A DNA stretch of 6,650 bases from Anaerolineae bacterium (GCA_015493675.1 WGCR01000318.1:1-6650); one strand, 5' to 3'. Shown: positions 1 through 5,483, counted from the stretch's first letter. A program made the numbers and translations. Notes: generated by a model not told the origin, from the letters alone.

Positions 1-73
1 TCATATCCTTTATTGCTTCCAATGCAACACGGAATTTGAATTCTGAACTGTAGCTGCGTCGTTTTTTCGTCAT
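1..73 (-). CDS. IS3-family transposase OrfA, N-terminal fragment (cut by the window edge)
   Basis: Reading leftward from an ATG at 73-71, the frame stays open to the edge and gives 24 residues that begin MTKKRRSYSSEFKFRVALEA. This is the standard opening of IS3-family OrfA proteins (basic start, then S-x-E-F-K-x-x-V-A-L-E-A), which forms the first helix of the helix-turn-helix that binds the transposon ends. A strong Shine-Dalgarno AGGAGG (88-83) lies 9 bases before the ATG and fixes the start. In IS3 elements OrfA is fused to the DDE-type OrfB by programmed frameshifting, but everything past residue 24 is outside the window, so completeness and activity cannot be judged. The start was found by eye because the frame is too short for usual ORF cut-offs. 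Confidence 0.82.
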   Translation of the reverse strand, partial: MTKKRRSYSSEFKFRVALEAIKDM

Positions 74-82
74 GAGTCTGTA

Positions 83-88
83 CCTCCT
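83..88 (-). promoter_or_regulatory. Ribosome binding site of the IS3 OrfA gene
   Basis: AGGAGG on the minus strand, 9 bases before the ATG at 73. It is the strongest Shine-Dalgarno site in the window; most of the host genes here have weak ones or none. Confidence 0.7.
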
Positions 89-145
89 GAATGTATTCTA
101 CACTCCATTTTGCACTTTAGCTAGTGGTACAGTTTTCGGGGACCA

Positions 146-504
146 TTATACAAAGCAAAAGCTACTACCTGGCGACATATCCCCCCCATTCCGTCTTGAA
201 ATCGTCAAATTTCGCAAAAGTTATCCAAAGTTGTAAAAAATAATCCCCGCCAGCTCTCCACAGCCCAAAACAATGACCGATAGCCTATCTAGGATGTCTT
301 TCTCACGCGTTCAACTAGATGTAGTCAGAACATTGCAAATAGTCATTTTATCCACAAATCCACAGCCCCTACGACTACGACTAGAAATATAAATATAACG
401 AAATCACTATAACTTCTTTCTTCTGACAAGCATCTCGCCCAAGAGGGATATTCAAAAAAACGTAGGCTTCTGGAAATTTCAAGGAAAAGCAGCTTCGCCA
501 TCAC
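146..504. other. AT-rich non-coding spacer with DnaA-box-like sites
   Basis: No convincing gene on either strand. The stretch is clearly richer in A and T than the gat genes. It starts with a run of seven C at 181-187, then holds a perfect DnaA-box consensus and three partial matches between 221 and 364, a tandem ACGACT pair at 371-382, and a strongly AT-rich tract at about 384-414. It lies between an insertion-sequence end and the gatB terminator, so it could be an old intergenic region, a remnant of deleted sequence, or a regulatory or origin-like site. Confidence 0.5.
221..364 (+). promoter_or_regulatory. Cluster of DnaA-box-like nonamers
   Basis: TTATCCACA at 348-356 matches the bacterial DnaA-box consensus exactly. 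In the same orientation there are TTATCCAAA at 221-229 (one mismatch), CTCTCCACA at 254-262 (two mismatches) and AAATCCACA at 356-364 (two mismatches, sharing one base with the perfect box). An AT-rich tract follows at about 384-414, in the place where an unwinding element would be expected. No dnaA or dnaN gene is visible, and chance or a DnaA titration site remain possible, so origin function is only a hypothesis. Confidence 0.3.
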
Positions 505-550
505 GAAAAATGCCCGCAGGATAGGCTCTGTAACCGGCCTCAGCGGGCAT
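505..550 (-). terminator. Intrinsic terminator of the gat operon
   Basis: On the minus strand ATGCCCGC (550-543) pairs with GCGGGCAT (517-510). The inner arms AGG/CCT and GGTT/AGCC can extend the stem, and five T follow at 510-506. It starts 12 bases after the gatB stop codon, as expected for the end of the operon. Confidence 0.85.
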
Positions 551-562
551 CAATCGGACAAT

Positions 563-2026
563 TCAACTATTCAGTCTGTCTTTCAGCAACTTTTGCACCA
601 CGCCCGGATTGGCCTTGCCCCGGGTTTCGCGCATGACCTGGCCCACGAACCAGCCGAAGAGTTGCACTTTGCCCGCGCGATAGCGGGCCACCTCATCGGG
701 ATGCTCCGCCAGCAGGCGATCCACCAGCGTCTCCAAGGCTGCGGCGTCGCTGACCTGGGCCAACCCTTCCCGCTGCACGATGGTTTGAGCGCCCTCGCCC
801 GTTTTGAACATCGTCTTCAGCACCTGGCTGGCGGTGTTGGCGTTGATGGTGCGGGCCGCCACCAGCTTCAACAGGCCCGCAAATTTCTCGGGCGTGACGG
901 GGATGTCGGAAATGGGCAGGCCGTTATCGTTCACCAGGCGGAAGAGATCGCCCATGACCCAGTTGGCGACCTTTTTGGCGGGCATGTCCTCGCCCACCGC
1001 GGCTACCAGTGCATCGAAGTAATCGGCGGTCGGGCGCTCGGCGGTGAGAACGTCCGCATCCTTGGGACTGAGGCCGTATTGCGCCACGAAGCGCTGACGT
1101 CGGGCGTGGGGCAGCTCGGGCAGGCTCGCGGCCAGCTCCGCCACCCAGGCCCGCTCGATGCGCAGGGGCGGCAGATCGGGCTCGGGGAAATAGCGATAAT
1201 CGTGGGCGTCCTCCTTGCTGCGCTGCACATAGGTGCGCCCCTCGGCCTCCAGCCAGCCCATGGTCACCTGCTCCACCTGGCCGCCCGCCCGCAAAATCCT
1301 CTCCTGGCGAGCGATCTCATAGGCGATGGCGTTGCGCACCGCCCGAAAGCTGTTCAGATTCTTCACCTCCACCTTCACGCCCAAAGCTTCGCTTCCTGCC
1401 GGCCGCAGCGAGATATTGGCCTCCATGCGCATGGCCCCTTTCTCCAGGTCGCCGGTGCTGGCTCCTATGTAGATCAGAATCTGGCGCAGACGGGTGAGAT
1501 ACTCGTTCACCTCGTCGATGGAGCGCATATCGGGCTCGGAGACGATCTCCAGCAGGGGCACGCCCGCCCGGTTGTAATCCACCAGGCTGGCGCCGTTCTC
1601 GTGCACCAGCTTGCCCGTATCCTCCTCCAGATGGGCGCGGGTGATGCTGATGCGCTTGACGCCGTCGGGCGTGTCGATATCCAGCCAGCCGTTCACCGCC
1701 TGCGGCAGTTCATACTGCGTGATCTGGTAGCCTTTGGGCAGGTCGGGATAGGTGTAATTCTTGCGCTCGAAGCGCACATCCTCGGCGATGGTGCAGTTCA
1801 GGGCCAGGCCGGCGCGGATAGTCTGGGCCACGGCCTCTTTGTTGATGACGGGCAGCGCGCCGGGCATGGCCAGGCACACCGGGCACACGTGGGTGTTGGG
1901 CGCTGCGCCGAAGAAATCAGCGCTGCACGAGCAGAACATCTTGGATTTTGTGATGAGTTCGGCGTGGACTTCCAGGCCGATGACGACTTCGTATTGGGTG
2001 AATGGTGATAAATGGCTTGAAAACAT
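563..2026 (-). CDS. gatB: Asp/Glu-tRNA(Asn/Gln) amidotransferase subunit B
   Basis: GatB is the kinase and tRNA-binding subunit of the cytoplasmic GatCAB complex. It phosphorylates Glu-tRNA(Gln) (or Asp-tRNA(Asn)) with ATP and receives ammonia from GatA to give the amide. The 487-residue length is normal. The catalytic domain covers about residues 12-300 and includes the opening YEVVIGLEVH, zinc-type cysteines 32, 34, 48 and 51, YPDLPKGYQITQY at 93-105, HLEEDTGK at 132-139, DYNRAGVPLLEI at 150-161, and HDYRYFPEPDLPP near 280. The helical GatB/YqeY tRNA-binding tail covers about 335-487. The ATG at 2026 is the only possible start before the conserved core, yet no Shine-Dalgarno precedes it. 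The gene follows DUF3800 by 31 bases instead of following gatA directly. A plus-strand promoter overlaps its first codons. All key motifs are intact. Confidence 0.98.
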   Translation of the reverse strand: MFSSHLSPFTQYEVVIGLEVHAELITKSKMFCSCSADFFGAAPNTHVCPVCLAMPGALPVINKEAVAQTIRAGLALNCTIAEDVRFERKNYTYPDLPKGYQITQYELPQAVNGWLDIDTPDGVKRISITRAHLEEDTGKLVHENGASLVDYNRAGVPLLEIVSEPDMRSIDEVNEYLTRLRQILIYIGASTGDLEKGAMRMEANISLRPAGSEALGVKVEVKNLNSFRAVRNAIAYEIARQERILRAGGQVEQVTMGWLEAEGRTYVQRSKEDAHDYRYFPEPDLPPLRIERAWVAELAASLPELPHARRQRFVAQYGLSPKDADVLTAERPTADYFDALVAAVGEDMPAKKVANWVMGDLFRLVNDNGLPISDIPVTPEKFAGLLKLVAARTINANTASQVLKTMFKTGEGAQTIVQREGLAQVSDAAALETLVDRLLAEHPDEVARYRAGKVQLFGWFVGQVMRETRGKANPGVVQKLLKDRLNS

Positions 2027-2045
2027 GAGAAAAATGTGCTATAAT
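2017..2045 (+). promoter_or_regulatory. Extended -10 sigma-70 type promoter for the small RNA
   Basis: TTGAAA (2017-2022) and a perfect TATAAT (2040-2045) are separated by exactly 17 bases, and TGC directly before the -10 box gives the extended -10 feature. The predicted start of transcription is near 2052. The -35 box lies inside the first codons of gatB on the other strand, so the promoter points away from gatB and into the 3' end of the DUF3800 gene. It is the best consensus promoter I see in the window. Confidence 0.8.
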
Positions 2046-2051
2046 TGAGTT

Positions 2052-2129
2052 AATCCATTAGTGGAGGTTGATGTGCGCAGATGGCTTTCGAGCCGGAGTA
2101 CATCGGAACGCCCTTCGGGGCGTTTTTTT
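2052..2129 (+). ncRNA. Candidate structured small RNA beside a DUF3800 gene
   Basis: A transcript of about 78 nt is delimited by a near-consensus promoter and an intrinsic terminator. It folds into three elements. (1) A small hairpin: TCCA (2054-2057) with TGGA (2062-2065), loop TTAG. (2) A long hairpin: 2068-2076 with 2098-2106, nine pairs including three G-U; then an internal loop GCAGAT/GGA; then GGCU-UUCG-AGCC at 2083-2094. (3) The terminator hairpin. GGAGG at 2063-2067 is partly exposed. No plus-strand gene follows, so it is more likely a trans-acting RNA or a partner of the DUF3800 protein than a riboswitch. Rfam holds several RNA motifs named DUF3800-I onward because they lie near DUF3800 genes; I cannot say whether this matches one. 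The fold is hand-drawn, not computed. The alternative is a leader of a very short peptide. Confidence 0.68.
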
Positions 2130-2939
2130 ATGGCAGCATTTTTGTGCCATAACCCCTGACACCCCGCTGAGAGTGTCGATAGTACTTTTTTCTCGCAGTA
2201 TTCGAGCGATTTCCTTGGAGTAATGAGATTTGTGTTGATCGACAATCCCTTCGGTGTAAAGGTGATCATAATGAGCTGCGTGAGCCAGCAAATCAGCCAG
2301 TTGCAATCCCTCGATATCGGCTTTTTTATTTCTGATTTTTATCTCCCTGGAAGTGAGTGAGCTTTGTAACCACTCAGCAGAAACATAATTGGCGCCTTTC
2401 TGCATCAATCGTCGGTATGAAGCAGCCAATTTTTGATCCGGCTTCGTGCCACGCGCTTCGATCATCACATCGCCTTTCATTCGACGGCCTCGAAGAAAGT
2501 ATACATAGCGTTCCAGCATGACAGCCAAACAATAATGATAAGGTTCATAGCGCCAGACGGAATAATGATCCAGATGTGCGATCTTGTCGATAGTAATGAT
2601 TATCGCAGTATATTGCCATTTTTCATACATCGACAACATAACGTTCCCGAATGATAAACGTTTTGTTTTATCCGTATATAATGAAGAAAAGGGGCCACGA
2701 AATCTTGCAATGTCCTTTCTGTGAAAAATGATGCGCTCATCAGGATCTGACTGAAAAAATTTCAATTTGATACGACGCATATCTGGCTGAATCACGTTCA
2801 TCATGTGCTGGCTTGCTACAATGACGCCAAACAGCGATAGATAACGTTCGTTATCACCGAGATGAGGCTTCATGTCGTGATTGCCTACTTCGTCGATGTA
2901 AAGACGGTAAAGCTGCCTTGTCTCGTTCTTCTGAACCAA
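2058..2939 (-). CDS. DUF3800 domain protein (predicted RNase H-like fold), inserted in the gat operon
   Basis: A 293-residue protein with the DUF3800 signature: opening YIDEVGN (14-20), strand ITID (Asp118), MIEARG (Glu161) and LQLADLLAH (212-220, Asp216). Acidic residues spaced along such strands fit the RNase H-like fold predicted for this family; the activity is unproven. The start is TTG, one base after the gatA stop, with GAGG (2952-2949) inside the end of gatA placed 9 bases upstream, so translation is probably coupled to gatA. No earlier ATG is available, and the next Met (residue 23) lies after the conserved motif. The gene is visibly AT-richer than gatA and gatB, which points to transfer. 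Family members usually end soon after a short motif that I would place near residue 265; here residues 271-293 are a basic tail read from the strand opposite the small RNA. Confidence 0.85.
   Translation of the reverse strand: MVQKNETRQLYRLYIDEVGNHDMKPHLGDNERYLSLFGVIVASQHMMNVIQPDMRRIKLKFFQSDPDERIIFHRKDIARFRGPFSSLYTDKTKRLSFGNVMLSMYEKWQYTAIIITIDKIAHLDHYSVWRYEPYHYCLAVMLERYVYFLRGRRMKGDVMIEARGTKPDQKLAASYRRLMQKGANYVSAEWLQSSLTSREIKIRNKKADIEGLQLADLLAHAAHYDHLYTEGIVDQHKSHYSKEIARILREKSTIDTLSGVSGVMAQKCCHKKTPRRAFRCTPARKPSAHINLH
2107..2129 (+). terminator. Intrinsic terminator of the small RNA (UUCG loop)
   Basis: AACGCCC (2107-2113), loop TTCG, GGGCGTT (2118-2124), with an uninterrupted run of seven T at 2123-2129. 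The seven-pair stem with a stable tetraloop is a textbook Rho-independent terminator on the plus strand. On the minus strand the hairpin is followed by CCGATG, so it should not stop DUF3800-gatB transcription. Confidence 0.9.
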
Positions 2940-2940
2940 C

Positions 2941-4386
2941 TTACGCTACCTCGTTCGCCTGCTCAAACGCCCGGCCGATGCGGAAGAGGGTGGCTTCATC
3001 CAGGGGACGCCCGATGAACTGCACGCCCACCGGCAGCTTCGCGCCATCTTCCTCTACGAAGTCCGCGGGCAGGGCCAACGCGGGCACGCCCGCCAGGGCC
3101 GAGGGCAGGGTCATCACATCCAGCAGATAGAGGGCGACGGGGTCGGTGGGGGCTTCGCCGATGCGGTAGGGCGGAATGGGGGCCACCGGAGCCACGAGCG
3201 CGTCGCACTGCTCGAAAACCGCATCGAAATCGGCCCGGATCAGGGTGCGCACTTTCTGCGCTTTCAGGTAATAGGCGTCGTAATAGCCGGCAGAGAGAGC
3301 GTAGGTGCCCAGCAGGATGCGACGCTTGACCTCTTGCCCGAAGCCCCGCCCGCGGGTGAGCTTGTAGTTCTCCTGCAAGTCGGGAGCCTTGGCGCTGTAG
3401 CCATAGCGCACGCCGTCGTAGCGGGAGAGATTGGCGCTGGCCTCGGCCGTGGCGATGAGGTAGTACACGGGCATGCCGTAATCGGTGTGGGGCAGGGAGA
3501 CTTCCTCGACGATAGCGCCCAGATCGCGCAGCCGGGCCACGGCCTCGCGGGTGGCCTTTTCTACGCCCGGGTGCATGCCCTCGGTGAAGTATTCCCGCGG
3601 CAGGCCAAAGCGCATCCCCTTGACGCCGCCATCGAGCATGTCGGCGTAGTGGGGAACGGCATCGGAGAAGGTGGTGCTGTCTTTGGGATCATGCCCGGCG
3701 ATGGCTTCCAGCAGGAGGGCGCTATCGCGCACGTCCCGCGTGATGGGCCCGACCTGATCCAGCGAAGAGGCGAAGGCGATGACGCCGTAGCGGGAAACGC
3801 GGCCATAGGTGGGGCGCAGGCCCACGGTGTTCGTCCAGGACGCGGGCTGGCGCACGCTGCCGCCGGTGTCGGTGCCCAAAGAAGCCGCCGCCTCGCCCGC
3901 AGCCACAGCCGCGGCCGGGCCGCCGCTGCTGCCGCCGGGCACGCGATCCTGCGCCCAGGGATTGTGGGTGACGCCATAGGCCGAGTTTTCGGTGCTCCAG
4001 CCCATGGCGAACTCGTCGGTGTTGAGCTTGCCCAGGAACACCGCGCCCTGCTCCCGCAGCTTGCGGCTGACCGTGGCCTCGTAGGGCGGCATGAAGCCTT
4101 CCAGGATGCGGGAGCCTGCGGTGGCGGGCATGCCCTGCACGTTGATGATGTCCTTAACGCCTAACGGCACGCCCAGCAGCGGCGTATCCTGGCCCGCGGC
4201 CATGCGTTCGTCCGCCAGCCGGGCCTGAGCCAGGGCCTGGGCTTCGGCCACGTGCAGATAGGCGTGGATGTCGGGCTCCATCTGGGCGATGCGCTCCAGA
4301 TAGGCCTCGGTGAGCTCGACCGACGTCATGGCGCCCGAGCGCAAAAGCCGCCGGGCCTCGTGGATGGTCTGGGGTAAGTGGCTCAT
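2941..4386 (-). CDS. gatA: Asp/Glu-tRNA(Asn/Gln) amidotransferase subunit A
   Basis: GatA is the glutaminase of GatCAB. It releases ammonia from glutamine and passes it through a channel to GatB. It belongs to the amidase-signature family, and its 481 residues are the usual length. The Ser-cisSer-Lys triad is complete: Lys78 in GVPLGVKD, cis-Ser153 in PGGSSGG (149-155), and nucleophile Ser177 in GTDTGGSVRQPA (171-182). The spacing of 24 between the serines is that of the family. GRVSRYG and ASSLDQVGPITR follow, as does YDGVRYGYS in the tRNA-amidotransferase region. The start ATG overlaps the gatC stop (ATGA), with GGAGG (4398-4394) 7 bases upstream. One oddity is that the segment after Ser177 reads PASWTNTVGLRPTYG, where most GatA proteins have PAAFCGVVGLKPTYG; the catalytic residues are not affected. 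Confidence 0.98.
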   Translation of the reverse strand: MSHLPQTIHEARRLLRSGAMTSVELTEAYLERIAQMEPDIHAYLHVAEAQALAQARLADERMAAGQDTPLLGVPLGVKDIINVQGMPATAGSRILEGFMPPYEATVSRKLREQGAVFLGKLNTDEFAMGWSTENSAYGVTHNPWAQDRVPGGSSGGPAAAVAAGEAAASLGTDTGGSVRQPASWTNTVGLRPTYGRVSRYGVIAFASSLDQVGPITRDVRDSALLLEAIAGHDPKDSTTFSDAVPHYADMLDGGVKGMRFGLPREYFTEGMHPGVEKATREAVARLRDLGAIVEEVSLPHTDYGMPVYYLIATAEASANLSRYDGVRYGYSAKAPDLQENYKLTRGRGFGQEVKRRILLGTYALSAGYYDAYYLKAQKVRTLIRADFDAVFEQCDALVAPVAPIPPYRIGEAPTDPVALYLLDVMTLPSALAGVPALALPADFVEEDGAKLPVGVQFIGRPLDEATLFRIGRAFEQANEVA

Positions 4387-4682
4387 TGGCTGCCCTCCAG
4401 CACGGCGTGGACTTTGAAATAGCCTTTGTCGCTGGCGGGCGCGTTGGCCAGGGCGTCCTCAGGCTCCAGGCCCGGGCGGGCCTCGTCCGGGCGCATCGCG
4501 TTGCGCAGGGGCAGCACCGACGCGGTGGGGTGGATGTGGTCGGTGTCCACTTCCTGCAATTGCTGGGCGTAATCGAGGATGGCGGAGAGATCGGAGGCGT
4601 AGCGCTCGATCTCATCTTCGCTGAGGGCCAGCTTAGCCAGCTCGGCGATGTGTTGGACTTCTTGTGGGGTGAGTTTGGGCAT
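4383..4682 (-). CDS. gatC: Asp/Glu-tRNA(Asn/Gln) amidotransferase subunit C
   Basis: GatC is the small subunit that wraps around GatA and GatB and stabilises the complex. It has 99 residues, normal for the family. It shows the two N-terminal helices (LTPQEVQHIAELAKLALSED, then the helix ending ILDYAQQLQEVDT) and the extended C-terminal part with the usual R-x-D (MRPDEA) and NAPASDKGYFKV elements. It is the first gene of gatC-gatA-DUF3800-gatB and overlaps gatA by 4 bases. The ATG at 4682 has no recognisable Shine-Dalgarno. Instead, a tandem array of TTGGGTA heptamers starts about 10 bases upstream, so the leader is unusual. Confidence 0.96.
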   Translation of the reverse strand: MPKLTPQEVQHIAELAKLALSEDEIERYASDLSAILDYAQQLQEVDTDHIHPTASVLPLRNAMRPDEARPGLEPEDALANAPASDKGYFKVHAVLEGSQ

Positions 4683-4691
4683 AGCGGTAAT

Positions 4692-4721
4692 TTGGGTATT
4701 GGATATTGGGTATTGGGTATT
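4692..4721 (+). repeat. Tandem heptamer repeat (TTGGGTA) in the gatC leader
   Basis: Four consecutive 7-base units, TTGGGTA at 4692, 4706 and 4713 and one variant TTGGATA at 4699, plus a partial TT. The array lies directly upstream of the gatC start. Short arrays like this can change copy number by slippage, and here that would alter the length of the gatC leader. Confidence 0.85.
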
Positions 4722-4728
4722 CGTGCGC

Positions 4729-4743
4729 TTGAAAAGCTTTCAA
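4729..4743. repeat. Short inverted repeat TTGAAA-AGC-TTTCAA
   Basis: A perfect 6-base inverted repeat with a 3-base centre, 47 bases upstream of gatC. It could be an operator or part of a -35 region for the gat operon (TTGAAA is present on the minus strand too), but I see no good -10 box at the right distance. Confidence 0.3.
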
Positions 4744-4788
4744 CGGCTTCGTTTTCCGGCTCAATCGTATTTCAGGGGGTGAGATTCG

Positions 4789-4809
4789 GGGCGGATTACG
4801 AATCCGCCC
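4789..4809. repeat. REP-like palindrome 1 (core GGATT/AATCC)
   Basis: A perfect 9-base inverted repeat, GGGCGGATT (4789-4797) and AATCCGCCC (4801-4809), around ACG. No T run follows on the minus strand, so it does not look like a terminator for the Nudix gene. It is paired with a related palindrome 19 bases downstream, as REP-type intergenic repeats often are. Confidence 0.75.
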
Positions 4810-4828
4810 TTGGAGCTACCCGCTTCCA

Positions 4829-4847
4829 GCCGGATTCGCAATCCGGC
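4829..4847. repeat. REP-like palindrome 2 (core GGATT/AATCC)
   Basis: A perfect 8-base inverted repeat, GCCGGATT (4829-4836) and AATCCGGC (4840-4847), around CGC. It shares the CGGATT/AATCCG core with the palindrome at 4789-4809 but differs in the outer pairs, so the two look like diverged copies of one family. GGGTTTT follows on the plus strand, but there is no plus-strand gene to terminate. Confidence 0.75.
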
Positions 4848-4923
4848 GGGTTTTGCAAAGCCAACATCACCTAAAATCAAAAAGAACCCTTTTCCCTTGG
4901 CGGCTTCGCGTGAGATATGATTC

Positions 4924-5400
4924 TCAATCCACGTGACAGTGGTCGCCGTTCAGGTAGCTGCGCAGGCGGATTTGGGAAAGGGGCGTCATGTTGTGGGGCA
5001 GGGCGTCGGGCGCGAACCAACGCAGCTCCGCGGTCTCTTCGTTGCTGTCGATCATCTCGCCGCCGATGATGCGGGCCAAAAAGCTGGCTCCCACCAACTG
5101 CATGCGGTTGCCGTCGGGGTACACGGTGCAGAGTTCGGGATCAGAGTACAGGCCCAAAAAACGGATGAGCTCCACCTCCAGGCCCGTTTCCTCCCGCACT
5201 TCGCGGATGGCGGCCTGGGTGGGGGTTTCGCCCGGATCCATGCCGCCCGCGGGCAGGCTCCAGAAATCGCCGTCGGTGCGCTTTTGCAGCAGGATGCGGC
5301 CCTGTTCGTCGGGGATGACGACGGAGCAGCCAAAGCGGATGCGGGCGTTTTTCGTTGCGCCCGGGCCAGTTTCAAAGGTCAAGTCAGGCATGAGAGACAT
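4924..5400 (-). CDS. Nudix hydrolase (MutT-like)
   Basis: Nudix enzymes cleave nucleoside diphosphates linked to another group, using Mg or Mn held by the Nudix box. The box is complete: G-x5-E-x7-R-E-V-x-E-E-x-G-L, beginning PAGGMDPGETP about 50 residues from the preferred start and ending EETGL. The usual beta strand (FGCSVVIPDEQGRILLQKR) lies before it. I chose the ATG at 5400 (158 residues, standard size). The frame is open to an ATG at 5469, but the extra 23 residues are a threonine-rich stretch without family similarity. None of the starts (5469, 5424, 5421, 5400, 5391) has a strong Shine-Dalgarno. The substrate cannot be read from the sequence: sanitation of oxidised nucleotides, ADP-ribose and other substrates are all possible. 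It is a stand-alone gene 75 bases after the toxin gene (measured from 5469). Confidence 0.9.
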   Translation of the reverse strand: MSLMPDLTFETGPGATKNARIRFGCSVVIPDEQGRILLQKRTDGDFWSLPAGGMDPGETPTQAAIREVREETGLEVELIRFLGLYSDPELCTVYPDGNRMQLVGASFLARIIGGEMIDSNEETAELRWFAPDALPHNMTPLSQIRLRSYLNGDHCHVD

Positions 5401-5470
5401 TTTACCAGATAATAGCGACATCATGGTCACCGAAGGCGTGGTTGTTGTGATGATGGTCGTCTTTTCCATT

Positions 5471-5483
5471 TTGCTCTGAGCAA
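5471..5483. repeat. Inverted repeat TTGCTC-T-GAGCAA upstream of the Nudix gene
   Basis: A perfect 6-base inverted repeat with a one-base centre, between the toxin gene and the Nudix gene. It may be an operator. No T run follows on the minus strand, so it is not a typical terminator for the toxin-antitoxin unit. Confidence 0.3.

Larger units (their letters stand above)
1..145 (-). mobile_element. Left end of an IS3-family insertion sequence (partial)
   Basis: The OrfA start is preceded on the minus strand by about 72 bases of leader. IS3 elements normally start with 5'-TG and end with CA-3'. Reading on the minus strand, a TGGTCCCC stretch begins at 145, so the most likely element boundary is 145/146, with a 3-4 base target duplication starting at 146. 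The remainder of the element and its other inverted repeat are outside the window, so the boundary is inferred from one end only. Confidence 0.6.

Noticed and set aside
593..2008. Plus-strand open frame of 471 codons opposite gatB
   Set aside because: It mirrors gatB codon for codon, has no protein-family motif, and arises because GC-rich coding DNA has few stops on the other strand.
2046..2130. Riboswitch controlling a downstream gene
   Set aside because: The terminator is followed by no plus-strand gene, only the antisense of DUF3800 and gatA, so cis control of a downstream gene is unlikely.
3334..4164. Plus-strand open frame of 276 codons opposite gatA
   Set aside because: Shadow of gatA; low-complexity Gly/Ala/His-rich translation without motifs.
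4692..4721. CRISPR array
   Set aside because: Units are only 7 bases with no spacers; this is a simple tandem repeat.
4789..4809. tRNA-like or T-loop match in the GGATTACGAATCC segment
   Set aside because: It is explained fully by a palindrome; no acceptor stem or anticodon arm surrounds it.
4386..4874. Plus-strand open frame opposite gatC and the repeat spacer
   Set aside because: Shadow of gatC continuing through repeats; no ribosome site or family similarity.
4862..4923. T-rich stretch after the Nudix stop as an intrinsic terminator
   Set aside because: On the minus strand there are T-rich runs, but I could not find a convincing stem before them.
5401..5469. N-terminal extension of the Nudix protein from the ATG at 5469
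   Set aside because: Threonine-rich residues without Nudix similarity and no ribosome site; the 5400 start gives a normal-length enzyme. It remains possible.
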